DNA from: Paucimonas sp. | GTDB lineage: Bacteria; Pseudomonadota; Gammaproteobacteria; Pseudomonadales; Pseudomonadaceae | NCBI GenBank assembly: GCA_031253995.1 | Contig: JAIRVG010000061.1 | Span: 62,001 to 126,000, forward strand | Direction of reading: 5' to 3' | Length of the DNA stretch: 64,000 bases | In this document: piece by piece, positions 49,459 to 57,116 of the stretch | How positions within the stretch are numbered: position 1 is the first letter of the stretch | Layout: each line of letters starts with the position of its first letter | The notes under the pieces: model-generated | What the model was told of the DNA's origin: nothing | The model's input: only the letters and a program-made list of their open reading frames with translations | Database searches by the model: none | Translations under genes and position numbers: made by a program

Positions 49459-49496
49459 CGAAAAAAAAGCCAGCCCCTGCCACAGGACCGGCTTCA
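49459..49496 (-). terminator. Terminator after exbD
   Basis: On the minus strand an imperfect hairpin built from AGCCGG and CTGGCT arms is followed by eight T residues, about 25 bases past the exbD stop. Confidence 0.8.
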
Positions 49497-49519
49497 AGTT
49501 TGCCTGAGTTGCGTGTTGC

Positions 49520-49921
49520 TCAGCGGGCGGTGATCACCGACAACTTGGTAATCCCCGCACGTTCGATCGAGGCCATGGCACGCGCCACTTCCCCATAATT
49601 CACTCCATCATCCGCCTGCAGTTGCACCCGTACCTCGGGGTCCTTGGCCTTGGCCGCCTGCAGGTTGGTTTCCAGCAGATCCGGCTGGATTTCATCCTTG
49701 TTGATGAACAGCTTCCCTGCCCCGTCGATGCTCACCACCAACGGATCCTTCTGTTCCACCGGGGCCACGGCCTCGGTCTTGGGCAGGTTGATCGGGATGG
49801 CGTTGGTCAGCAGCGGCGCGGTGACGATGAACACCACCAGCAGCACCAGCATCACGTCCACCAGCGGCGTCACGTTGATCTCGCTGAGTACCTCGTCGCT
49901 GTCCTGGGTCGAGAAGGCCAT
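49520..49921 (-). CDS. exbD: Biopolymer transport protein ExbD
   Basis: A 133-residue inner-membrane protein with one helix (about 20-40) carrying the essential Asp22 in NVTPLVDVMLVLL and a periplasmic C-terminal domain. With ExbB it forms the proton-driven motor that energises TonB. It starts one base after exbB ends and is followed by a terminator. Confidence 0.95.
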   Translation of the reverse strand: MAFSTQDSDEVLSEINVTPLVDVMLVLLVVFIVTAPLLTNAIPINLPKTEAVAPVEQKDPLVVSIDGAGKLFINKDEIQPDLLETNLQAAKAKDPEVRVQLQADDGVNYGEVARAMASIERAGITKLSVITAR

Positions 49922-49922
49922 G

Positions 49923-50645
49923 TCACACCGCCTCTTTCACAGGCTGGCCCGCGGCGTTACCGGCCTTGAGCAGCGTTGGGTGGGCGATGACGCGGAAGGC
50001 GCTCTTCTGCGCGAGGCTGTAGAAGTCGTGGGCGAAGTCGTCCAGGTCAGCCGCCGTGAGCTTGAGGCGACGCAGGAAGTAGTTGTAAACCAGCACCGCC
50101 GGCACGGCGACGGCGATACCCACGCCCGTGGCGACCAGCGCCGCACCGATGGGACCGGCCACGGTTTCCAGGCTCGCCGAGCCCGCCGCGCTGATGCCCT
50201 TGAGCGCTTCCATGATCCCCCACACGGTGCCGAACAGACCGATGAAGGGCGAGGTGCTGCCGATACTGGCGACCACGGCCAGGCCGGTTTCCAGCGAGCG
50301 GCGTTCCCGCACGATCTGCTGGCGCAGGGCACGCTCAAGACGGTCCTGATGGTTGATCGCATGACTCAGGTCGGTGGCCTGGCCCGGCTCGCCAACGGCG
50401 ATGGCGGCATAGCCGGCCTGGGCGACACGGGCAGCGGAACCCGGCTGCGAGTGGGCCAGTTCGGCCGCCGAATCAAGACTGGAAGCGGCCCAGAATTGCT
50501 TGTGGAAACGCTTGTCCTGGTTCTTCAGGCGGACGAACTGCACGGTCTTGACCAGGGCCAGGCCCCAGGTGACCACGGAGAAGCCCACCAGCAGCCAGAT
50601 CACCGCGCTTTCGATGGATTCAAGGGGGGAAGCCAATACGCTCAT
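49923..50645 (-). CDS. exbB: Biopolymer transport protein ExbB (MotA/TolQ family)
   Basis: A 240-residue protein with three helices: about 12-32, then a long cytoplasmic loop, then two helices around TSPFIGLFGTVWGIMEALKG and GPIGAALVATGVGIAVAVPAV, which form the pentameric pore. GAGAG precedes the ATG. Middle gene of tonB-exbB-exbD. Confidence 0.95.
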   Translation of the reverse strand: MSVLASPLESIESAVIWLLVGFSVVTWGLALVKTVQFVRLKNQDKRFHKQFWAASSLDSAAELAHSQPGSAARVAQAGYAAIAVGEPGQATDLSHAINHQDRLERALRQQIVRERRSLETGLAVVASIGSTSPFIGLFGTVWGIMEALKGISAAGSASLETVAGPIGAALVATGVGIAVAVPAVLVYNYFLRRLKLTAADLDDFAHDFYSLAQKSAFRVIAHPTLLKAGNAAGQPVKEAV

Positions 50646-50678
50646 GATGTGTTCTCTCTCGGGTTGCGCGAATTTGGG

Positions 50679-51488
50679 TTAGCGAATCTTGAAATCGATG
50701 GGCACGCTCACCCAGCCTTCCTGGGGTACATCGCCCTGCTTGGCCGGCACGAAGCTCCAGCGCTTCACCGCAGCCAGCGCGGCGTCATCGAGCTGCTGGC
50801 GACCGCTGCTCTGCTGGATCTGGATCTCGCCCGGCTTGCCGCTGGCGAGCACCTTGACCCGCAACAGCACCGTGCCTTCCCAGCCGCGACGCTGGGCTAG
50901 CGACGGGTATTCCGGCGCCGGGTTCTTCAGGTACGCGGCGTTGGCCGAGGCCGGGGTCACCGGTGCCGGCGCCGGTGGCGCTGGCGGTTGTGGCGCGGCG
51001 ACCGGCGGGGCCGGGGTTGGCGGCTGTTCCACCGGTTTCGGCTCGGGCTTGGGCGTTGGCTTGGGCACCGGCTTGGGCTTGGGTTTCGGTACCGGCTTGG
51101 GCGGCGGTGGCTTCACGGCCAGCTCGTCCTCGACTGGCGGTGGCGGCTCGACCACCGGCGGCGGTGGCTCGACCACGGGTGGAGGCGGTTCCACCACCGG
51201 CGGCGCCGGTTGGGAGAATTCGATGGTCATCGGCGGAATTTCCGGTGGCACCACCGGCAGCACCGGGGTCGGCTTCTGGCTGATCCAGTACGCGGCCGCG
51301 CCATGCAGCACCAGGGCGAAGATCCCCAGCAGGACTTTCTCGCGGCGCTTCAGCGCACTGCGCGGCGCCTGCTGCAAGCGCTGCTGCCCGAGCGGCGAAC
51401 GGTGCGGCCGGCCAATATCGACCAGTTCGCCCGGCGTCGGGCGCCACAGCACGTCACGGGCGCTGGCGGCGGTCTGGACATTACCCAT
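50679..51488 (-). CDS. tonB: Energy transducer TonB
   Basis: A 269-residue TonB. It has an N-terminal cytoplasmic extension of about 48 residues and an uncleaved signal-anchor helix (about 51-68, VLLGIFALVLHGAAAYWI). A periplasmic Pro/Lys/Glu-rich spacer contains three VVEPPPP repeats and KP-rich repeats. The C-terminal TonB domain starts with EYPSLAQRRGWEGTVLLRV. The long N-terminal extension is known from TonB1 of P. aeruginosa. First gene of the operon. An obvious Fur box was not found upstream. Confidence 0.94.
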   Translation of the reverse strand: MGNVQTAASARDVLWRPTPGELVDIGRPHRSPLGQQRLQQAPRSALKRREKVLLGIFALVLHGAAAYWISQKPTPVLPVVPPEIPPMTIEFSQPAPPVVEPPPPVVEPPPPVVEPPPPVEDELAVKPPPPKPVPKPKPKPVPKPTPKPEPKPVEQPPTPAPPVAAPQPPAPPAPAPVTPASANAAYLKNPAPEYPSLAQRRGWEGTVLLRVKVLASGKPGEIQIQQSSGRQQLDDAALAAVKRWSFVPAKQGDVPQEGWVSVPIDFKIR

Positions 51489-51827
51489 TGATCAACTCCT
51501 GGGGGTTCGGTGCATTCCATCGAAGGCACTGAACTGGGCCTTCGCTTGGCAGGAATGATCCGTGGCAGGCCCTTATCTCCGAAAGTAATCTTTAAAGTTA
51601 TGAATAGAATTTTCAGGAATATGTTGTTTGGGAGGATCGCTGGAGCCCTTGCAGATCAAGGGCTGCAGCGAACAAGGCTTTTTGCCATGCCTTTGCTGCA
51701 TGGAAAATATTCCCCAAAGGCATGGGAAATCGGCGCTTTTGCTGACTGAAATCATATGCATTTCAGTTCTTTATTTATGTTTTTACATGCTTTTACTGAA
51801 TAAAAGATTGCCTTTATAAGGTGTGCC
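51489..51827. other. Non-coding gap between tonB and the divergent LysR gene
   Basis: No credible gene in 339 bases. Two AT-rich stretches (51585-51625 and 51750-51815) probably hold the two promoters. A weak hairpin CTTGCAGATCAAGGGCTGCAG lies near 51649; I see no good match to a Fur box. Confidence 0.5.
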
Positions 51828-52682
51828 ATGCACATCGACCTGCGCCAGTTGCGCCACCTCCTCGCCCTCGCCGAACACCGCAGCTTCGTGGCTGCGGCGG
51901 GTTCCGTGCGCCTTTCACAATCCGCTTTCAGCCGGAGCATCCAGGCGCTGGAGCTGAGTGTCGGCTGCCAGCTGGTGGACCGCGCGAGCAAGGACCTGGC
52001 GCCGACCCGGCAGGGGCTGGTGGTGCTGGAGCATGCGCGCAGGCTGGTAAGCGGGGCGCATCAGTTGAGCAACGAGATTCGTCAGTTCAATGACCTGGAA
52101 GCCGGGGAACTGCGCTTCGGGTATTCGCCGGCGAGCGGGCTGGTGACGCGGGCCATGGCCGGGTTTGTCGGGCGTTATCCGAAGGCACGGATACGCGTCC
52201 AGACAGAAGAGCTGGGCAAGCAGTTGATGGCGGATGAGCTGGAATTCTTCGTGGCCGACAGTCGTGGTTTCGAGGGGGATGCTGCGTATCAGGTCCTGCG
52301 ATTGAAACCGAGGGCCTGGCAGTTCTTCGTGCGTCACGGACATCCGCTGGCTGAACAGGGCCGCGTTACCGAAGAGGACCTGAAGGCCTGGCCGCTGGCC
52401 ATTTACGCCGGGGAGTCGAGCCTGGGCGAGCTGGGTGCAACTATCGAATGTACAGAAGGACTGCAGGCGCTGGTGGCCGGATCGGATGCGATCGGGGTCA
52501 GCCATGGCGGGATCGGACTGGTGCGGTTGCAGACAAGAGGGATCGAGGTGCCCGAGGCGCGGTATGGGATTGTCAGCCGGGCACGGCAGCGCTTGTCACC
52601 CTTGGCTCAGGCCATGGTGGAGTGGGTGCTGGAGGTGGATCGGGTGGGGGATGAGATGGATCTGGGGTTGATGGCGGTCTGA
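51828..52682 (+). CDS. LysR-family transcriptional regulator
   Basis: A 284-residue LysR regulator with N-terminal helix-turn-helix FVAAAGSVRLSQSAFSRSI and an effector domain beginning LRFGYSPASGLV. Divergent from tonB and convergent with cysA. Target genes are unknown. The distal third shows less biased codon choice than the surrounding core genes. Confidence 0.88.
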   Translation: MHIDLRQLRHLLALAEHRSFVAAAGSVRLSQSAFSRSIQALELSVGCQLVDRASKDLAPTRQGLVVLEHARRLVSGAHQLSNEIRQFNDLEAGELRFGYSPASGLVTRAMAGFVGRYPKARIRVQTEELGKQLMADELEFFVADSRGFEGDAAYQVLRLKPRAWQFFVRHGHPLAEQGRVTEEDLKAWPLAIYAGESSLGELGATIECTEGLQALVAGSDAIGVSHGGIGLVRLQTRGIEVPEARYGIVSRARQRLSPLAQAMVEWVLEVDRVGDEMDLGLMAV

Positions 52683-52700
52683 GAGGTTTTCAGTGGATTT

Positions 52701-52768
52701 GAGGGCCCTATCGCTGGCAAGCCAGCTCCCACAGGGATCGCAGCGGGCTTGCCAGCGATGAGGCCCTC
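52701..52768. repeat. REP palindrome of the CGCTGGCAAGCCAGCTCCC family, short copy
   Basis: ATCGCTGGCAAGCCAGCTCC and the closing arm GGGCTTGCCAGCGATGAGG, with a shortened centre, between the convergent LysR and cysA genes. It ends seven bases before the cysA stop. Confidence 0.85.
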
Positions 52769-52774
52769 AAGGCC

Positions 52775-53764
52775 TCAGATATTCTCGACCTTCTGCCAGA
52801 CCTTCGGCTTGAAGAACAAGGTCTCACCCCGCGCCAGCCCGGTCAGGCTGTCATGGTCCTTGACCACCTCGGCCTCGATCAGCTCGTTCTGCCCTTCCAC
52901 CTTCAGGGTCACCCGGGTGGTCGCGCCCAGCGGCCGGATATCCCGTACTTCCGCCACGTGATGCCCTTCCACTTCATGCCGCGACAGCGACACCTCGTGC
53001 GGACGGAACAGCACATGATGGTTGTCGCTCAGGTGCAGGCGGTTCGAGTCCCCAAGGAAGTGATAGACGAAATCGCTGGCCGGGTTCTCGTACACCTCGC
53101 CCGGCGAGCCGATCTGCTCGATCACGCCCTTGTTCATCACCACGATGCGGTCGGCCACTTCCATGGCTTCTTCCTGGTCGTGGGTCACGAACACGGAAGT
53201 CAGGTTGATGTCCTCGTGCAGCCGCGCCAGCCAGCGGCGCAGCTCCTTGCGCACCTTGGCGTCCAGCGCGCCGAACGGCTCGTCCAGCAGCAGCACCTTG
53301 GGCTCCACCGCCAGGGCGCGGGCCAGGGCGATACGCTGGCGCTGGCCACCGGACAGCTGCTCCGGGTAGCGGTCGGACAGCCAGTCGAGCTGGACCATGT
53401 TCAGCAGCTCATGGACCTTCTCGGCAATCTTGCTTTCGCTCGGCCGCTCGCCCTTGGGCTTCATGCGCAGGCCGAAGGCGACGTTGTCGAACACGCTCAT
53501 GTGGCGGAACAGCGCGTAGTGCTGGAACACGAATCCGACGTTGCGATCCCGCACGTCGTGGCCGGACACGTCCTCGCCATGGAAGACGATATTGCCGCTG
53601 TCCGGGGTTTCCAGGCCGGCGATGATGCGCAGCAGGGTGGTCTTGCCGCAGCCGGACGGGCCGAGCAGGGCCACCAGCTCGCCGCTGTTGATGTCCAGGT
53701 TGATGTTGTCCAGGGCCTGGAAGGCGTTGAAGCGCTTGCTGACGTTACGAACTTCGATCGACAT
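52775..53764 (-). CDS. cysA: Sulfate/thiosulfate ABC transporter ATP-binding protein CysA
   Basis: A 329-residue ATPase: Walker A GPSGCGKTT, signature LSGGQRQRIALARAL, Walker B LLLDEPFGALD, and a C-terminal OB-type regulatory domain (about 240-329, VLFRPHEVSL). Last gene of cysTWA; it starts three bases after the cysW stop. Confidence 0.96.
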   Translation of the reverse strand: MSIEVRNVSKRFNAFQALDNINLDINSGELVALLGPSGCGKTTLLRIIAGLETPDSGNIVFHGEDVSGHDVRDRNVGFVFQHYALFRHMSVFDNVAFGLRMKPKGERPSESKIAEKVHELLNMVQLDWLSDRYPEQLSGGQRQRIALARALAVEPKVLLLDEPFGALDAKVRKELRRWLARLHEDINLTSVFVTHDQEEAMEVADRIVVMNKGVIEQIGSPGEVYENPASDFVYHFLGDSNRLHLSDNHHVLFRPHEVSLSRHEVEGHHVAEVRDIRPLGATTRVTLKVEGQNELIEAEVVKDHDSLTGLARGETLFFKPKVWQKVENI

Positions 53765-53767
53765 GAA

Positions 53768-54640
53768 TTATTCCTCCGCCGCACTGTGGCGCAGACGGTT
53801 AATGCGGTTCTCGCTCCACTGCTTGAGCAGCAGGATGAAGAGCGCCAGGATCAGCAGCAGGCTGGCCACGCTGAAGGCCGCGACATGGTTGTATTCGTTG
53901 TAGAGGATCTCGACATGCAGCGGCAGGGTGTTGGTCACGCCGCGGATGTGGCCGGACACCACCGACACCGCGCCGAACTCGCCCATCGCCCGCGCGGTGC
54001 ACAGCACCACGCCGTAGATCAGGCCCCACTTGATGTTCGGCAGGGTCACGTGCCAGAACATCTGCCAGCCGTTGGCGCCGAGCAGGCGCGCGGCTTCTTC
54101 TTCCTGGGTGCCCTGCTCCTGCATCAGCGGGATCAGTTCACGGGCGACGAAGGGCACGGTGACGAAGATGGTCGCCAGCACGATGCCCGGCAGGGCGAAG
54201 ACGATCTGGATGTCATGGTCCTGCAGCCACGGCCCGAACAGGCCCTGGGCGCCGAACATCAGCACGTAGACGAGACCGGCGATCACCGGCGAGACCGAGA
54301 ACGGCAGGTCGATCAGGGTGACCAGGATGCTCTTGCCGCGGAAGTCGTACTTGCTCACGCACCAGGCCGCGCACACGCCGAACACCAGGTTCAGCGGCAC
54401 CGAGATGGCCACGGCGAGCAGGGTCAGTTTCAGGGCGGACAGGGCGTCGGCTTCGAAGATCGCTTCGAAGAAGGTGCCCAGGCCCATCTTCAGGCCCTGG
54501 GACACCACGATCACCAGCGGCAGCAGGAGGAACAGGGCGAAGATCAGCCAGCCAAGGCCGATCAGCACGCGCCGGGCGGTGGCGCTGCCACGGCGGGCGG
54601 CGTTGGCCGAAGCGGCCGCGCCAATTGCGGATGCAGACAT
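53768..54640 (-). CDS. cysW: Sulfate ABC transporter permease CysW
   Basis: A 290-residue six-helix permease with an Ala-rich N-terminal extension of about 25 residues and the docking loop EEAARLLGANGWQMFWHVTLP. It pairs with CysT. Start ATG 54640, 13 bases after cysT. Confidence 0.95.
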   Translation of the reverse strand: MSASAIGAAASANAARRGSATARRVLIGLGWLIFALFLLLPLVIVVSQGLKMGLGTFFEAIFEADALSALKLTLLAVAISVPLNLVFGVCAAWCVSKYDFRGKSILVTLIDLPFSVSPVIAGLVYVLMFGAQGLFGPWLQDHDIQIVFALPGIVLATIFVTVPFVARELIPLMQEQGTQEEEAARLLGANGWQMFWHVTLPNIKWGLIYGVVLCTARAMGEFGAVSVVSGHIRGVTNTLPLHVEILYNEYNHVAAFSVASLLLILALFILLLKQWSENRINRLRHSAAEE

Positions 54641-54653
54641 GCTCAGGCCTCCT

Positions 54654-55472
54654 TCAAGGGGTTTCGATGCGCCGCTGCAGCAGGTTGATCAGCAGCAGCA
54701 GGATGAAGGAAACCACCAGCATCAGCACGCCGATGGCGGTGGCGCCGGTGTAGTCGTACTGGTCCAGCTTGACCATGATCAGCAGCGGCAGGATCTCGGT
54801 CTTCATCGGCATGTTGCCGGCGATGAAGATCACCGAGCCGTACTCGCCGACGCCACGGGCGAAGGCCAGGGCGAAGCCGGTCAGCCAGGCCGGCAGCAGC
54901 GCCGGCAGCAGCACATGGCGGAACACCTGCAGCGGCTTGGCACCGAGGCAGGCGGCGGCCTCTTCGACTTCCCGGGGGATGTCGGCGAGCACCGGCTGCA
55001 CCGTGCGCACCACGAACGGCAGGGTGACGAAGGTCAGTGCCAGGGTGATGCCGAGCGGGGTGTAGGCGATCTTGAAACCGAGGTCGGTGGCGAACTGGCC
55101 GACCCAGCCGGACGGGGCGTACAGGGCGGTCAGGGCGATGCCGGCGACGGCGGTGGGCAGGGCGAACGGCAGGTCGATCATGGCGTCGATGATCTTGCGG
55201 CCGGGGAAGGTGTAGCGCACCAGCACCCAGGCCAGCAGGGTGCCGATAAGGCCGTTGATGATGGCGGCGCAGAGGGCGGTGCCGAAACTCAGTTGCAGCG
55301 CGGCGAGGACTCGCGGGGCGCTGACGATGTTCCAGAACTGCTCCCAGGTGAGCTGCGAGGCATGCACGAACATGGCTCCCAGCGGTATGAGCACAATCAG
55401 ACTGAGGTACACCAAGGTGTAGCCCAGCGTCAGCCCGAAGCCGGGTATGACGGGGGATATACGACGTGACAT
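54654..55472 (-). CDS. cysT: Sulfate ABC transporter permease CysT
   Basis: A 272-residue permease with six helices and the loop EEAAACLGAKPLQVFRHVLLPALLP. First of the cysTWA genes, separated from sbp by a 164-base gap that contains a REP-type inverted repeat, so partial termination between sbp and cysT is possible. Confidence 0.95.
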   Translation of the reverse strand: MSRRISPVIPGFGLTLGYTLVYLSLIVLIPLGAMFVHASQLTWEQFWNIVSAPRVLAALQLSFGTALCAAIINGLIGTLLAWVLVRYTFPGRKIIDAMIDLPFALPTAVAGIALTALYAPSGWVGQFATDLGFKIAYTPLGITLALTFVTLPFVVRTVQPVLADIPREVEEAAACLGAKPLQVFRHVLLPALLPAWLTGFALAFARGVGEYGSVIFIAGNMPMKTEILPLLIMVKLDQYDYTGATAIGVLMLVVSFILLLLINLLQRRIETP

Positions 55473-55511
55473 AAAGGTCCTTGGTCTAGCTGGTTTTTAC
55501 TCGGGGTGTTC

Positions 55512-55628
55512 GGGGGCTGCTTTGCAGCCCTTCGCAGTGGTTCGGCATACCGACAAGCCAGCTCCTACGGACGGATTCGTGAACCCTGTAGGAGCTGGCT
55601 TGCCTGCGAAGGGCTGCAAAGCAGCCCC
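55512..55628. repeat. Nested inverted repeat between sbp and cysT
   Basis: Outer arms GGGGCTGCTTTGCAGCCC and GGGCTGCAAAGCAGCCCC, inner arms AAGCCAGCTCCTAC and GTAGGAGCTGGCTT. A REP pair with an outer dyad, placed where transcription passes from sbp to cysTWA; it could damp downstream expression or stabilise the sbp transcript. Confidence 0.8.
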
Positions 55629-55636
55629 AGAAAAAA

Positions 55637-56644
55637 TCACTGAGCAGAATAGATCTGGTCGAACACGCCGCCATCATTGAAGAACTTGGGTTGGGCAGTC
55701 TTCCAGCCACCGAAGTCTTTGTCGATAGTCACCAGGTCCAGTTTCGGGAACTGGGCGGCGTACTGCGCGGCGACCTTCTCGTCACGCGGACGGTAGAAGT
55801 TGTCCGCGGCGATCTTCTGGCCAGCCGGGCTGTACAGGTGCTTCAGGTATTCCTCGGCGATCTTCTCGTTGCCCTTCTTCTCGGCGTTCTTGTCGACCAC
55901 GGCCACCGGCGGTTCGGCGAGGATCGACAGGGACGGCACGACGATCTCGAACTTGTCGCTGCCACCGTCTTCCTTCAGCGCCAGGAAGGCTTCGTTTTCC
56001 CAGGCCAGCAGGACGTCGCCCTGGCCGTTGTTGACGAAGGTGATGGTCGAGCCGCGGGCACCGGTGTCCAGTACGGGGACGTGCTTGAACAGCTCCTTCA
56101 CGTATTCCTGCGCCTTGGCGTCGCTACCGCCGGTTTTCAGGCCATAGGCCCAGGCGGCGAGGAAGTTCCAGCGGGCGCCGCCGGAGGTTTTCGGGTTCGG
56201 GGTGATGACCGAAACGTCCTTCTTGATCAGGTCGCCCCAGTCCTTGATGCCTTTCGGGTTGCCCTTGCGCACCAGGAACACGATGGTCGAGGTGTACGGG
56301 GTGCTGGCGTCCGGCAGGCGGGTCTGCCAGTTCTCCGGCAGGGTCTTGCCGAGCTTGGCCACTTCGTCGATGTCGCCGGCCAGGGCCAGGGTCACCACGT
56401 CGGCGCGCAGGCCGTCGATCACCGCGCGGGCCTGCTTGCCCGAACCGCCGTGGGATTGCTGGATCTTCACCTTGTCGCCGGGGTTGGCCTGTTGCCAGTG
56501 CTTGATGAACTCGGCGTTGTACTGCTGGTACAGCTCACGGGTTGGGTCGTAGGACACGTTCAGCAGTTCGTAGTCCTTGGCGATGGCGGAACCGGCAAAC
56601 ACGGCGCTGGCGAGTGCGGCCAGGGCATAACGGCGGATAGACAT
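55637..56644 (-). CDS. sbp: Periplasmic sulfate-binding protein
   Basis: A 335-residue protein with signal peptide MSIRRYALAALASAVFAGSA-IA. The sulfate-binding fold shows LNVSYDPTRELY, QSHGGSGKQARAVIDG, TPNPKTSGGARWNFLAAW and NFYRPRD. It delivers sulfate to CysTWA. It starts 55 bases after oscA. Confidence 0.95.
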   Translation of the reverse strand: MSIRRYALAALASAVFAGSAIAKDYELLNVSYDPTRELYQQYNAEFIKHWQQANPGDKVKIQQSHGGSGKQARAVIDGLRADVVTLALAGDIDEVAKLGKTLPENWQTRLPDASTPYTSTIVFLVRKGNPKGIKDWGDLIKKDVSVITPNPKTSGGARWNFLAAWAYGLKTGGSDAKAQEYVKELFKHVPVLDTGARGSTITFVNNGQGDVLLAWENEAFLALKEDGGSDKFEIVVPSLSILAEPPVAVVDKNAEKKGNEKIAEEYLKHLYSPAGQKIAADNFYRPRDEKVAAQYAAQFPKLDLVTIDKDFGGWKTAQPKFFNDGGVFDQIYSAQ

Positions 56645-56699
56645 GGTGAAGCTCCCGATTTGGCTTTTTTCTAGTTAGGTGACCCGATGGCAGCGAGCT

Positions 56700-56882
56700 T
56701 CAGCTCGGCTTGTTGCCCGGGTTCTGCAGGCGGAATTTTTCCTTGCGTTCGATCTGCACGACCTGAGCGTTGTGCACGGTGATCTCGACTGCGCCGAAAC
56801 GCAGGTCACGCAGTGCGCTCTGGATTTCGCGCAGGATGGTGGCTTCGTCCTGACCGTCAACGCTACGCAGGGATGCGCTCAT
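56700..56882 (-). CDS. oscA: Sulfur starvation response protein OscA
   Basis: A 60-residue protein of the DUF2292 family. OscA was described in Pseudomonas as needed when sulfur demand is high, for example with chromate. Conserved parts: EIQSALRDLRFGAVEITVHN and QVVQIERKEKFR. AAGGAG precedes the ATG. It is the first gene of the oscA-sbp-cysTWA block. The upstream 57-kb gap has the dyad TTCTTAAA-N6-TTTAAGAA (about 56978-57000), a possible regulator site. Confidence 0.92.
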   Translation of the reverse strand: MSASLRSVDGQDEATILREIQSALRDLRFGAVEITVHNAQVVQIERKEKFRLQNPGNKPS

Positions 56883-57047
56883 GCTCGTGCTCCTTTGAGT
56901 GTGGGGGCCCGGGAGCAGCGAGGTAGGAAGGTGACTGCGCCTGGTGTGGGAGCAATCTTATGGGGGGCTGAATATTCTTAAAAATACTATTTAAGAATTT
57001 TTATATAACTGAAAAGCAGATTTAAGCTTGAAGCTTTAAGCCATAAG

Positions 57048-57086
57048 AAAAAGCAGTCGGCGTTGCAGCGGACTGCTTTTGCTCTT
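57048..57086 (-). terminator. Terminator of the GGDEF/EAL gene
   Basis: On the minus strand AAAAGCAGTC and GACTGCTTTT pair around a 12-base loop, with a T run. Surrounded by repeated GCTTGAAGCTT sequences (57020-57040 and 57095-57116), which can form a further dyad. Confidence 0.8.
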
Positions 57087-57116
57087 TCTTGCAGCTTGAA
57101 GCTTAAAGCTTGAAGC

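Noticed and set aside
51489..51827. Fur box upstream of tonB
   Set aside because: No stretch close to the GATAATGATAATCATTATC consensus could be found, so iron control is not claimed from sequence.
52853..54688. 611-codon open frame on the plus strand opposite cysA and cysW
   Set aside because: Spans two real genes and their junction; no domain, composition typical of a reverse-complement frame.
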